Source: Meiothermus sp. QL-1
Lineage (GTDB): Bacteria; Deinococcota; Deinococci; Deinococcales; Thermaceae
Direction of reading: 5' to 3'
NCBI RefSeq assembly: GCF_003351145.1
Contig: NZ_QQSV01000002.1
Coordinates: 310,001 to 374,000, forward strand
Length of the DNA: 64,000 nucleotides
The notes under the pieces are model-generated. The model was given only the letters and a program-made list of their open reading frames with translations, searched no databases and was not told the DNA's origin. The translations under genes and the position numbers were made by a program. Below, piece by piece: positions 44,810-52,272 of this stretch; the stretch's first letter is position 1; each line of letters starts with the position of its first letter.

Positions 44810-45184
44810 CTAGCCGCCGCAGCCGCCCCCCTCAGGGCTTCTACCGTCGGTGCGGAAGGAGTGGCCGCAGCCGCAAGAGGAGGTGGCGTTGGGGTTGTTT
44901 ACGCTGAAGCCCCCGCCCATCAGGTTCTCCACCCAGTCCACCTGCGAGCCCTTGAGCAGGGGAAGGGACATCCGGTCCACCACCAGCCGTACCCCGTGCA
45001 TCTCCACGGTGGTGTCGCCTTCCAGCTCCCGCTCATCCACGGCCATGCCGTACTGGTAGCCGCTGCAGCCCCCCGACTTCACGAAGACCCGAATGGCCGC
45101 GTGGGGTTTGTTGTACCGCGCCAAAATCTCCTTGGCCCGCTCGGCGGCCAGCGGGGTGATGGAGATTACCGCTTCCTGCACCAC
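44810..45184 (-). CDS. Iron-sulfur cluster assembly/insertion protein (IscA/ErpA/HesB family)
   Basis: This 124-residue A-type carrier has the three conserved cysteines in [12 protein letters not shown] (about 36-47) and SSCGCGHSF (about 103-111), which hold and pass Fe-S clusters. The start is GTG, after GGGAGG; a second GTG follows directly. A TGC-preceded TAACCT (complement of 45204-45209) gives an extended -10 promoter. A Gly/Cys tail (GGGCGG) at the C-terminus is unusual. It diverges from the M24 peptidase gene. Confidence 0.92.
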   Translation of the reverse strand: MVQEAVISITPLAAERAKEILARYNKPHAAIRVFVKSGGCSGYQYGMAVDERELEGDTTVEMHGVRLVVDRMSLPLLKGSQVDWVENLMGGGFSVNNPNATSSCGCGHSFRTDGRSPEGGGCGG

Positions 45185-45250
45185 AGCTATCCTCCCACCC
45201 TAGAGGTTAGCACGCCCGTCCGGGCCAAACGTAAGCAAGGGCACCGGGGT

Positions 45251-45266
45251 TAGGATGGTCGTTATG
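45251..45266 (+). promoter_or_regulatory. Leaderless -10 box of the M24 peptidase gene
   Basis: TAGGAT (45251-45256) precedes the ATG at 45264 by seven bases. An in-frame ATG at 45255 falls inside the -10 box and cannot be the start. Confidence 0.6.
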
Positions 45267-46403
45267 GATATCGCCAAGGCCCAGCAAGCGTTGAGGGAGG
45301 CTCGGCTGCCAGGTTGGCTGCTCTACAGCTTCCAGGGCAGCAACCCGCTGGCCCTGGAGGCGCTGGGGTTGGAGGGGCAGGCCCTGAGCCGGCGGCTGGC
45401 CTACCTGATTCCTGCCCAGGGGGAGCCGGTGCTGATCGTGCACGCCATTGAGCAGGGCTACTTCGCCCATCTGCCCGGTCGGCGGGTGGTGTTTTCGCGC
45501 TGGGAGCAGTTTGTGGAGGCCCTAAGGACCCACGTGGCCCCGCTTGGGCGGGTGGCGATGGAGTACCACCCCGGGGGGGGAATCCCCTACCTATCGCGGG
45601 TGGATGGGGGGACGCTCGAGCTTTTGCGGGGGATGGGGCTGGAGGTGGTCTCCTCGGCGGAGCTCTGGCTGCAGTTCCAGGCCTGGCGGGGGGCCGACTT
45701 GGCCGCCCACCACCAGGCTGTGGCAGGGATTGAGGAGGCCTTGGCCCGCGCGATGGCCTTTGTGCGGTCCCGCCTGGATGCCCCGCCCAGCGAACTGGAG
45801 GTGCAGGCCGAGATTGTGAAGGTGTTTGAGGCCCGGGGGCTGGTCTTCGACCATCCGCCCATGGTGGCCTTCGGACCCAACGCGGCCAACCCCCACCACA
45901 GGACGGGGGCCGACCGCTTGGCGCCGGGCCAGGTGATGCTGGTGGACCTGTGGTGCAGGGTGCCCGGCGGGCCCTATGCCGATGTGACCTGGGCGGCGGG
46001 CTGGGCGGTGCCGGAGGCGGTGCACCGGGCCTTCCAGGCGGTGCGGGCTGCGCGGGACGCGGCTTTGGCCCACTGCCGCCAAGCCTACGCCGAAGGCCGA
46101 TACCCCAGGGGTTTTGAGCTGGACCGGGTGGCCCGGGGCGTTCTCGAGGCCGCAGGCTGGGGAGAGCATATCCTGCACCGCACCGGCCACCACCTGGGCT
46201 TCGCCACCCCCCACGGCAACGGCACCCACCTGGACGACCTGGAGACCCACGACACCCGGCCCCTCATCCCGGGCCTGGCCTTCACCATTGAACCCGGGGT
46301 GTACCCGGGGCCCTTTGGCCTGCGCAGCGAGATCAACGTCTACCTGCACCCTGAAGGCCCCGAGGTGACCACGCCGGTGCAGGAAGAAATCGAGCTCCTC
46401 TAG
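45264..46403 (+). CDS. M24-family metallopeptidase (Xaa-Pro aminopeptidase-like)
   Basis: This 379-residue protein has a creatinase-like N-terminal domain (about 1-140) and a pita-bread catalytic domain with metal ligands in MLVDLWCRVPGGPYADVTW (Asp pair), GHHLGF (His), FTIEPGVYPG (Glu) and RSEINVYL (Glu). It should cleave N-terminal residues ahead of proline or act as a dipeptidase in the cytoplasm. The start is fixed by the leaderless promoter. Its stop overlaps the convergent pseudouridine synthase gene by four bases. Confidence 0.88.
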   Translation: MDIAKAQQALREARLPGWLLYSFQGSNPLALEALGLEGQALSRRLAYLIPAQGEPVLIVHAIEQGYFAHLPGRRVVFSRWEQFVEALRTHVAPLGRVAMEYHPGGGIPYLSRVDGGTLELLRGMGLEVVSSAELWLQFQAWRGADLAAHHQAVAGIEEALARAMAFVRSRLDAPPSELEVQAEIVKVFEARGLVFDHPPMVAFGPNAANPHHRTGADRLAPGQVMLVDLWCRVPGGPYADVTWAAGWAVPEAVHRAFQAVRAARDAALAHCRQAYAEGRYPRGFELDRVARGVLEAAGWGEHILHRTGHHLGFATPHGNGTHLDDLETHDTRPLIPGLAFTIEPGVYPGPFGLRSEINVYLHPEGPEVTTPVQEEIELL

Positions 46404-47296
46404 GGCCAGCTTCCCCCCAGGGCTGCCCAGGCCTGGAGCATATCGGGGGGTACCGGAGCGGTGAAGTGCAGGTACTTGCCCGTGCGGGGGTGCTGGAAGC
46501 GCAGCTCGTAGGCGTGCAGGGCCTGCCGGGGGATGAGGGGCGAGGGCTTGCCGTAAAGCGCGTCCCCCAGGATGGGGGCCTGCAGGTGCTTCAGGTGCAC
46601 CCGGATCTGGTGGGTGCGCCCGGTGTGCAGGATGGCCGAGACCAGGGCGTGGCCCTTGGCCACCGCGAGCACCTCGAACTCGCTTTGCGCGGGGCGGGCG
46701 GCTATCCCGCCCACATGCATGCGCGTGCGGTCCACCGGGTGGCGGCCGATGGGGGCGGAGAGCAGCCCCTCCCTGGGCACCCCTACCGTGAGGGCCAGGT
46801 AGCGCTTGTACACCTTCCGCCCGGCGAAAGCCTCGGCCAGCCGGCGATGGGCGGCCTCGTGCCGGGCCACCACCATCACCCCGCTGGTCTCCTTGTCGAG
46901 CCGGTGCACGATGCCAGGGCGGACGAACTCGGGCCGCTCGGCGCTCTCGGCAGAGAGCCCCCAGCGGGCCAGCAGGGCGTTGACCAGGGTGCCCGAGTAA
47001 ATCCCGGGGGCTGGGTGGGTGATCATCCCAGCGGGCTTGTTGAGCACGAGCAGGTCCTCGTCCTCGTAGAAAACCTCGAGCGGAAAGTCTTCCGGGGCCA
47101 CCAAGAGGGGGGTGGGCGGGGGTGGGTCGGCCTCGACCAGCTCGCCTTTGAGCTTGAAGGCGGCCCGGGTGACCACCTGGCCGTTGACCCGCACCCGGCC
47201 GGCGGCGATCCATTCCTGGGCCTTGGCCCGCGAGATCTGGGCCTCGTGGGCCAGGGCCTGGTCGAGGCGCACACCGCTTGCAAAGAAGCGCACCAT
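46400..47296 (-). CDS. rluD: RluA-family 23S rRNA pseudouridine synthase (RluD-like)
   Basis: The 298-residue enzyme has an S4 RNA-binding domain (about 10-70, ALAHEAQISRAKAQEWI) and a catalytic domain with VLNKPAGMITHPAPG, the HRLDKETSGVMVVAR motif with the catalytic Asp, and HTGRTHQIRVHL. RluD-type enzymes modify helix 69 of 23S rRNA. Its ATG directly abuts the fabF stop, so it is co-transcribed with fabF. Confidence 0.92.
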   Translation of the reverse strand: MVRFFASGVRLDQALAHEAQISRAKAQEWIAAGRVRVNGQVVTRAAFKLKGELVEADPPPPTPLLVAPEDFPLEVFYEDEDLLVLNKPAGMITHPAPGIYSGTLVNALLARWGLSAESAERPEFVRPGIVHRLDKETSGVMVVARHEAAHRRLAEAFAGRKVYKRYLALTVGVPREGLLSAPIGRHPVDRTRMHVGGIAARPAQSEFEVLAVAKGHALVSAILHTGRTHQIRVHLKHLQAPILGDALYGKPSPLIPRQALHAYELRFQHPRTGKYLHFTAPVPPDMLQAWAALGGSWP

Positions 47297-48526
47297 TCAG
47301 ATGCGGCGGAAGAGCAGGGTGGCGTTCATACCCCCGAAGGCGAAGGAGTTGGAGAGGGCGTACTCCACCTTCTGCTCGCGGGGGGTGTGGGGGATGTAGT
47401 CCAGGTCGAGCTCGGGGTCGGGGTCGTCGAGGTTGATGGTGGGGGGCAGGATGCCCGAGGCCAGCGCCTGCACGGTGGCTATCGCCTCGATGGCCCCAGC
47501 CGCGCCCAGAAGGTGGCCGATCATGCTCTTGGTAGAGGAGACGGCGAGCTTGTAGGCGTGCGGGCCAAAGACCTGCTTGATGGCCAGGGTCTCGGCCCTA
47601 TCGCCAATGGGGGTGGAGGTGCCGTGGGCGTTGATGTAGCCCACCTGTTCGGGGGCCACCTTGGCGTCCTTGAGCGCAGCCCGCATGGCCAGCGCAGCGC
47701 CCTTGCCCTCGGGGTGGGGTTCGGTGATGTGGTGGGCGTCGCAGCTTCGGCCGAACCCCACCACCTCGGCGTAGATTTTGGCCCCCCGGGCCCTGGCCCG
47801 CTCATACTCTTCCAGCACCAGCACCGCAGCTCCCTCGGCCAGCACAAAGCCATCGCGGCTCTTGCTAAAAGGGCGGCTGGCCTTTTCGGGCTCGTGGTTG
47901 CGGGTGGAGAGGGCCCGCATGACCCCGAAGCTCCCGATGGCCATTTCGGCCACCGAGGCCTCGGTGCCCCCTGTGAGCATGACGTCGGCCTCGCCGAGCT
48001 GGATGACCCGGAAGGCGTTGCCAATGGCGTCGGAGCCGGTGGCGCAGGCGGTGACCACGGTGGAGGAGGGCCCCATCAGGCCGTACTTCATGGCGAGCTG
48101 GGCTGAGGCCATGTTGGCGATCATCATGGGGATGAAAAAGGGGGAGAGGCGGGTGCCCCCTTTTTCGAAGAGGACGCGGCTTTGCTCCTGCCAGGTGATC
48201 ATGCCGCCGATGCCGGTGCCCACTAGGGTGCCGATGCGGGTGGGGTCTTCCCTGCTTAGCTCGAGCCCAGCGTCCTCCAGCGCAAGCTGCCCGGCAATCA
48301 GGGCGAGCTGGGTGAAGCGGTCGAGTCTTCTGAGTTCGCGTCTCTCGATGTACTCCTCGGGGTTGACGTCCACCTCCCCGGCGATCTGCACGGGGTAGTT
48401 GGAGGCGTCGAACTGGGTGATACGCCGGATGCCCGACTTGCCCTCGAGCTGGGCTTTGTGAAAGGCCTCGGCCCCGATGCCGTTTGGGGCTACCGGACCA
48501 ATGCCCGTAACGACCACGCGACGCAT
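47297..48526 (-). CDS. fabF: Beta-ketoacyl-ACP synthase II
   Basis: This 409-residue condensing enzyme elongates acyl-ACP in fatty-acid synthesis. The nucleophile cysteine lies in TACATGSDAIG (about 160-170) and the two histidines in NAHGTSTPIGD and SMIGHLLGAAG. The C-terminal YALSNSFAFGGMNATLLF matches FabF. It starts MRRVVVTGIGPVAPNG and has a perfect TATAAT seven bases before the ATG, so its mRNA should be leaderless. The -10 overlaps the stop of the upstream DUF5317 gene. Confidence 0.96.
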   Translation of the reverse strand: MRRVVVTGIGPVAPNGIGAEAFHKAQLEGKSGIRRITQFDASNYPVQIAGEVDVNPEEYIERRELRRLDRFTQLALIAGQLALEDAGLELSREDPTRIGTLVGTGIGGMITWQEQSRVLFEKGGTRLSPFFIPMMIANMASAQLAMKYGLMGPSSTVVTACATGSDAIGNAFRVIQLGEADVMLTGGTEASVAEMAIGSFGVMRALSTRNHEPEKASRPFSKSRDGFVLAEGAAVLVLEEYERARARGAKIYAEVVGFGRSCDAHHITEPHPEGKGAALAMRAALKDAKVAPEQVGYINAHGTSTPIGDRAETLAIKQVFGPHAYKLAVSSTKSMIGHLLGAAGAIEAIATVQALASGILPPTINLDDPDPELDLDYIPHTPREQKVEYALSNSFAFGGMNATLLFRRI

Positions 48527-48539
48527 GAGGGCTATTATA
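48524..48539 (-). promoter_or_regulatory. Leaderless consensus -10 box of fabF
   Basis: TATAAT (complement of 48534-48539) is followed by seven bases and the ATG at 48526. It is the best match to consensus among the leaderless promoters here. Confidence 0.7.
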
Positions 48540-49098
48540 GACCCTTAGCCCGGGCCTGCAGCGCACCCCCCAGGATGGTGAGGGCGATGCCCAGCATCAA
48601 AAGCACGTCCCCCGGGCTTATCACGTTGGCGTAGCCGAGGAGGCGCACCGGGATGGTATCGGCCAGAAAGCCTAGGCGGCTCGACCCATCCATGAGGGTG
48701 TGGACCGCGTCGTAGCGGGATTCCAGCTTGGGAATCCGGGCCTCGAGGCCGGCCTCGTGTAGCGCTACGGGGTCTACCGGCATGTGCCCTCCGTTGGCAA
48801 AGATGACCAGCGCGTTGGAGGCCAGCCCCAGCGCTGCTGGCCAGAGCCCCCACAGGTGGCGGTTATGCCAAAGCCCAAAACCCACCAGCCCCACCACCAG
48901 GGCCTTGGCCAGCGGTCCGGCCAGCTCGGGTGGGAACAGGCCCCGGGCGGTGCCCAAGGCCAGTCCCCCCTCCAGCAGCGCCGCCGCTACGAACGCCCAG
49001 GCGTGGTGGAGTTCGATGCGGGCCAGGTGGCGGAGGCGGGCGCCGAAGGCGAGGGCAAGGGCAATGCCGGCAACTGCACTGGCAAGGTAGAGCGTCGT
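48535..49098 (-). CDS. DUF5317 family membrane protein, start codon unclear
   Basis: About 187 residues with five to six helices and the DUF5317 pattern: YLASAVAGIALALAFGARLR, then GLWHNRHLWGLWPAALGLASNALVIFANGGHMPVD and GDVLLMLGIALTILGGAL (each part of longer stretches). No ATG, GTG or TTG occurs in frame ahead of the first helix; GGAGG at 49106-49110 points to a start near ACG 49098 or GTT 49104. Either a rare start codon is used, or a -1 frameshift joins it to the overlapping HD-GYP frame, or an indel occurred. The coordinates given are therefore provisional at the 5' end. Confidence 0.55.
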   Translation of the reverse strand, partial: TTLYLASAVAGIALALAFGARLRHLARIELHHAWAFVAAALLEGGLALGTARGLFPPELAGPLAKALVVGLVGFGLWHNRHLWGLWPAALGLASNALVIFANGGHMPVDPVALHEAGLEARIPKLESRYDAVHTLMDGSSRLGFLADTIPVRLLGYANVISPGDVLLMLGIALTILGGALQARAKGL

Positions 49099-50402
49099 AG
49101 GAACACCTCCCGGTCCTTCCAGATGGGGTCCTCGAGCCAGGCTTGCTGGAAGACCCGCACCAGTTTGGGGTCGAACTGCCGACCTGCCAACATGATAATC
49201 TCGTTCAGCGCTGCCTCGGGGGATTTGGCCGGGCTGTAGGGGCGCCCGGCGGTCATGGCCTCGTAGGCGTCGGCCAGGGCCACGATGCGGGCCCAAAGCG
49301 GAATCTCCTCACCCCGCTTGCCCATGGGGTAGCCGGTGCCATCCCAGCGTTCGTGGTGGTGCAAAATAACCTCCTGCACCGCCCTAGGCAGCCGGGGCAC
49401 CAGGGGCCTTAGCACCTCGAGGCCCTTTTGCGGGTGGCTTTGGATGAGCTTGAACTCCTCGGGGCTGAGCCGGCCGGGCTTGAGCAGCACCGCATCGGGG
49501 ATCGCCACCTTGCCGATGTCGTGCAGGCGGGCGGCATAGGCGATGCGCTTGACCTCCTCTTCGTCGAAGCCCAGCTTCTTGGCCAGGCTCTCGGTGATGG
49601 CGGCCACCCGCTCGGCGTGCTGGCGGGTGAAGGGGTCTTTGGCGTCCAGGGCAGCCACCATGAGCTCGATGGTGCCGTTGAAGGACTCCTCCAGCCTGAC
49701 CTTTTCGTCCCAGTAGTAGCGGGAGAAGTACAGGAGGAGCATGATGAGGAGCACCGTGAACCCGCCCCACCCCAGTATGAGGGGCGTCCGGTAGGCCTCG
49801 GCCAGCAACAGGCCGATGGGGGCCTGGAGCAGGTAGCTGGTCCGAAGCCAGCTAAAGTTTTCGAACCAGACCTTTCGCAGGCTGAGCCCGCTGGAAAGGT
49901 GAATCACATAGGTGACGGCCGACATGTTCACCAGGAAGTAGGCCAGGGAAGCGGCCCCGATTCCTACGAGGTCGGTGAGGTGAGGGGGGAGGCTGCTGGA
50001 CAACTGGACCTGCGACCAGACCAGCGCCGCAACGCCGGTGGACAGGGCGGCCTGGACCCGGTTGAAGAGGTCCTTGTACCAGGGGTAGCCTACCTTACCG
50101 AAGTTTTTGTCGAAACTGGAGAGGAAGACCAGCAGGGGAGCAAGCCAGGGGGGAAAGTAGACGACGGCCGCTAGCGCGACTATAAAAGTGTGCGAAACCC
50201 TGGCACTCAGGGGAAGTTTTACGCTCGTGCGCTTGGAGATAAGGATTAGAACCGCCCAAACAGCTAGGTCCCAAAGGGTGTAGCTCCCCGCCCTGGGGTT
50301 CTCGATGTTTAGAAGAGCAGTTTGAATAGCGGCGCAGCTCAGGAAAAGGCCCAGGATATAGTAGCCTACCCTGGGTGGTGGGAGGGCGACCGGTTTCCCC
50401 AC
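48987..50402 (-). CDS. Membrane-bound HD-GYP domain phosphodiesterase
   Basis: The 471-residue protein has an N-terminal sensor of seven to eight helices (about 15-235) and an HD-GYP domain (about 240-430) with RLHDIGKVAIPDAV, HHHERWDGTGYP and VALADAYEAMTAGRPY. HD-GYP enzymes degrade cyclic-di-GMP. The last 50 residues (PVQLPALPLPSPSAP...) look like out-of-frame translation of the overlapping DUF5317 gene, so the native C-terminus may have been extended. GTG 50402 is fixed by TAGACT six bases upstream. It follows the terminator of the small peptide gene. Confidence 0.83.
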   Translation of the reverse strand: MGKPVALPPPRVGYYILGLFLSCAAIQTALLNIENPRAGSYTLWDLAVWAVLILISKRTSVKLPLSARVSHTFIVALAAVVYFPPWLAPLLVFLSSFDKNFGKVGYPWYKDLFNRVQAALSTGVAALVWSQVQLSSSLPPHLTDLVGIGAASLAYFLVNMSAVTYVIHLSSGLSLRKVWFENFSWLRTSYLLQAPIGLLLAEAYRTPLILGWGGFTVLLIMLLLYFSRYYWDEKVRLEESFNGTIELMVAALDAKDPFTRQHAERVAAITESLAKKLGFDEEEVKRIAYAARLHDIGKVAIPDAVLLKPGRLSPEEFKLIQSHPQKGLEVLRPLVPRLPRAVQEVILHHHERWDGTGYPMGKRGEEIPLWARIVALADAYEAMTAGRPYSPAKSPEAALNEIIMLAGRQFDPKLVRVFQQAWLEDPIWKDREVFLRRSTLPVQLPALPLPSPSAPASATWPASNSTTPGRS

Positions 50403-50414
50403 AGGTAGAGTCTA
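50400..50414 (-). promoter_or_regulatory. Leaderless -10 box of the HD-GYP gene
   Basis: TAGACT (complement of 50409-50414) is followed by CTACCT and the GTG start at 50402. It sits nine bases beyond the T-tract of the preceding terminator. Confidence 0.55.
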
Positions 50415-50422
50415 TATGCCAT

Positions 50423-50458
50423 AAAAAAAAGCAAGGGTGCAGCCATCACTGCTGCACC
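50423..50458 (-). terminator. Intrinsic terminator of the 29-residue peptide gene
   Basis: GGTGCAGC / GCTGCACC form a perfect 8-bp stem with a 7-base loop on the minus strand, followed by CTTGC and eight T residues (complement of 50423-50430). It lies 18 bases after the peptide stop codon. Confidence 0.85.
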
Positions 50459-50476
50459 TGCAGTCGTGTTATAGAC

Positions 50477-50566
50477 TCACTCCCACTCTACGCCAGCGCC
50501 AGCCGCCATAGCCAGAGCAATCAAAGAGGCGATAAGGGCGAGCACTTTGAGAGCCGTCTTCTTCAT
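50477..50566 (-). CDS. 29-residue hydrophobic peptide with signal-like N-terminus
   Basis: The peptide starts MKKTALKVLALIASLIAL, continues AMAAGAG and ends VEWE: two lysines, a 16-residue hydrophobic helix, then a small acidic tail. ATG 50566 has GGGAGGG at ideal spacing. The gene is a complete transcription unit: near-consensus promoter, hairpin in the leader, strong terminator. It could be a secreted peptide cut after AMA or MAA, or a membrane peptide like small type I toxins; I do not recognise a family. It lies between the HD-GYP gene and a 109-residue unknown. Confidence 0.7.
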   Translation of the reverse strand: MKKTALKVLALIASLIALAMAAGAGVEWE

Positions 50567-50585
50567 ATTTCCCTCCCGAGCGGTT

Positions 50586-50618
50586 TGGAAGCGTTTTTTT
50601 GCCAACTTCCAACCTTGG
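50586..50618 (-). promoter_or_regulatory. Hairpin in the 5' leader of the peptide gene
   Basis: In minus-strand RNA GGTTGGAAG pairs with CTTCCAAACC (one bulged base) around an A-rich loop that includes seven A residues. It ends about ten bases before the ribosome binding site and could tune translation or mRNA stability. Confidence 0.45.
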
Positions 50619-50622
50619 GCGA

Positions 50623-50651
50623 ATAATAAACCGGGCAACCCCTTGGGTCAA
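50623..50651 (-). promoter_or_regulatory. Near-consensus promoter of the peptide gene
   Basis: TTGACC (complement of 50646-50651), a 17-base spacer and TATTAT (complement of 50623-50628). The predicted leader is about 50 bases. The -35 and spacer overlap an ACCCAAGGGGT-type dyad. Confidence 0.8.
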
Positions 50652-50660
50652 GTCACAAGG
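50637..50660. promoter_or_regulatory. Operator-like dyad over the peptide promoter
   Basis: CCCCTTG and CAAGGGG arms (minus strand) flank a 10-base spacer that contains the -35 element; the inner half also reads ACCCAAGGGGT. A related perfect dyad, CTACCCCAAGGGGTAG, lies at 50712-50727. Two related sites suggest a dedicated regulator; none is identified. Confidence 0.4.
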
Positions 50661-50711
50661 GGAAAGTTGCGCCCGGTTCAAAGAGTGCCAGGCTTACAAC
50701 TTGCTGCACCC

Positions 50712-50727
50712 CTACCCCTTGGGGTAG
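50712..50727. repeat. 16-bp dyad related to the promoter-proximal site
   Basis: CTACCCC and GGGGTAG are perfect arms around TT. The core ACCCC-AAGGGGT (minus strand) recurs, one base shorter, at the peptide promoter about 65 bases away. The surrounding region 50652-50796 holds no gene I can support. Confidence 0.45.
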
Positions 50728-50796
50728 GACAGACCCAGTTTAAAAACCGCCGGATTAGGGGGGCGTGATTTTTTCACTAGAAAATGAACAGGGGCG

Positions 50797-51126
50797 TTAC
50801 GGCAGGGGAACGTGGTAGGTGTCGGGGCCCAGGGTTACCTCGAGCCAGCAGCCCTCGAGGCTCGTCACAATCAGCGAGAACCGCTCTCCAAGGGCCACTT
50901 CCTGTTCCTGGCGAGGCCTGCCAGGTCCGCTCAGCTCGACCCTGGCAAGGGTGGGCTTGTGTTCGCCTTTGCAGAGGATTTGCCCCGTCAGGCTTTTTTG
51001 CTCCCCCTCCTCAAAGCTGAGGTCCAGATAGCAGTCGGCCAGTTGGTAGAGCCGGCACCACCTCACCGTTTTCATCTTCTCAGGTGGGTTCCTCTTCTCC
51101 ATAACAAGAATCGCCTGCTTTTGCAT
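50797..51126 (-). CDS. 109-residue protein of unknown function
   Basis: The C-terminal 65 residues (SLTGQILCKGEHKPTLARVE, then GERFSLIVTSLEGCWLEVTL) look like a small beta-sandwich of the carboxypeptidase-regulatory/Ig type, often found in Deinococcota surface or regulatory proteins; no family can be named. The N-terminal 35 residues are charged and may not all be translated: ATG 51126, 51102 or 51075 are possible. TAGAAT (complement of 51153-51158) is a likely -10. No signal peptide or membrane helix is seen. Confidence 0.5.
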   Translation of the reverse strand: MQKQAILVMEKRNPPEKMKTVRWCRLYQLADCYLDLSFEEGEQKSLTGQILCKGEHKPTLARVELSGPGRPRQEQEVALGERFSLIVTSLEGCWLEVTLGPDTYHVPLP

Positions 51127-51185
51127 ACGCCCCGTTTGCCAACTTTACGCCAATTCTAGGTCGGCCAGGGGTGCGAATACCAGGA

Positions 51186-51941
51186 TTACAGGGCGGGCCA
51201 GGCCAGCACCTCCTGGCCCACTTGAAGGTCGTAGAACACCAGAGCATCGGTGGAGAGCAGGAGCCTGGGGCCCAGGTTGGGCCTGGCTTCTGCCGGCAGG
51301 CGAAGGGTGCGCTGCTTGCTTTGCACCTCGAGCTGGGTGAAAGGGCCGTAGTAGCTGCGCCAAGCTTGCAGAAGCTGGGTGTCCACGCGTGCGCGCGTCG
51401 AGCCCTCCATGAGCCCCACCGCCAGGCGGGCTGGACGAGGGGCGCGGGGGGTGATGCGCACCAGCCCCAGCCGGGCCAGTCGGTTGAGGCGGGGTTGAAC
51501 CAGGGTGTTGGGCAGGCCGGTTTGGGCCAGCAGGTCGAAGAGGCTGACGGGTTTGCGCAGGTGCTGCAGCAGCTCGAGCTCCTCGGGGGAGAGAATGGTC
51601 GAGGTGGGCTGCTGGGCAACGGCCTCGAGCTGGTCGAAGGGGCCCAGCTCGATCTGCGCTTCCAGGAAGCGAAGGGCCTCGAGCAGATAGCTCTCAAGGG
51701 ACCCTTCCAAGCTGGTCTGCGGGGCCCGCTCACCGGGCAGGTAGCGGAAACGGCCTTCCTTGAGGGAGAGGATCTGGAACAAACCCTCGCGCCCCACCTT
51801 GCCCCGGTACTGGGCGTGCACCGGCTGCCCCCGCTCTAGGTAAACCTCGCCCCCGGGCACCCGGAAGGTCCCGGTCTGGCGGGCCTGGGCCAGGAGCTGC
51901 AGGATCTCGGTGGGTCCCAGCAGATCGAAGGTTCCCTCCAC
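51186..51941 (-). CDS. DUF4388 (PATAN-domain) protein
   Basis: This 251-residue protein begins with the DUF4388 pattern TFDLLGPTEILQLLAQARQT, GTFRVPGGEVYLERGQPVHA and GLFQILSLKEGRFRYLP (about 1-70). The middle contains a winged-helix-like segment (LSPEELELLQHLRKPVSLFDLL, PRLNRLARLGLVRI, about 117-160), and the last 80 residues are unassigned. This hints at a regulator, perhaps DNA-linked, which is inference. GTG 51941 is supported by TATGCT seven bases upstream. It diverges from a 74-residue protein gene. Confidence 0.72.
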   Translation of the reverse strand: MEGTFDLLGPTEILQLLAQARQTGTFRVPGGEVYLERGQPVHAQYRGKVGREGLFQILSLKEGRFRYLPGERAPQTSLEGSLESYLLEALRFLEAQIELGPFDQLEAVAQQPTSTILSPEELELLQHLRKPVSLFDLLAQTGLPNTLVQPRLNRLARLGLVRITPRAPRPARLAVGLMEGSTRARVDTQLLQAWRSYYGPFTQLEVQSKQRTLRLPAEARPNLGPRLLLSTDALVFYDLQVGQEVLAWPAL

Positions 51942-51977
51942 ACTCTAAAGCATACAGCGGTGTAAACTGCAACCATG
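51939..51977. promoter_or_regulatory. Divergent leaderless promoters, DUF4388 and 74-residue protein genes
   Basis: On the minus strand TATGCT (complement of 51949-51954) ends seven bases before GTG 51941. On the plus strand TAAACT (51963-51968) ends six bases before ATG 51975. Both genes share a 33-base intergenic region. Confidence 0.55.
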
Positions 51978-52199
51978 CGCGTAGCGCGGCGGTGGGGCAT
52001 GGTGGCCTGTTTTCTGTGGGGTCCAGAGCGCCCATCGCTGGCCCGCTTTGCGGCTCGAGCCCTGTTCCGCCCCTGCGAGACCAGGGTGCGGGAGCTTCGC
52101 CTGGATATTCCCTACTACCCCGTGCGGGCTGGAGAGGGGTATATCTTGATGCCCAAGGATGCCTACTTCGAGGCGGTGGAAGAGCTGCTAAAGCTGTGA
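51975..52199 (+). CDS. 74-residue protein of unknown function
   Basis: A small basic protein (MRVARRWGMVACFLWGP...) with an arginine-rich first half and an acidic C-terminal helix (DAYFEAVEELLKL). It has two cysteines and no recognised motif. The start is supported by a leaderless TAAACT promoter. It precedes the G8-domain lipoprotein gene, which has its own promoter, so co-function is not implied. Confidence 0.5.
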   Translation: MRVARRWGMVACFLWGPERPSLARFAARALFRPCETRVRELRLDIPYYPVRAGEGYILMPKDAYFEAVEELLKL

Positions 52200-52232
52200 G
52201 CGTTTCCCAAATTGTGAACACCCGTACAGGTC

Positions 52233-52261
52233 TTGAGCCCTTCGCCCAGACCTGCTAGGTT
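52233..52261 (+). promoter_or_regulatory. Promoter of the G8-domain lipoprotein gene
   Basis: TTGAGC (52233-52238), a 17-base spacer and TAGGTT (52256-52261) preceded by TGC (extended -10). The transcript would begin about five bases before GTG 52273, so no ribosome binding site is expected. Confidence 0.65.
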
Positions 52262-52272
52262 GGGCCTGGGTT

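Noticed and set aside
50812-51159. Plus-strand small frames opposite the 109-residue gene
   Set aside because: No ribosome binding site or plausible domain; the minus-strand protein shows an ordered strand pattern.
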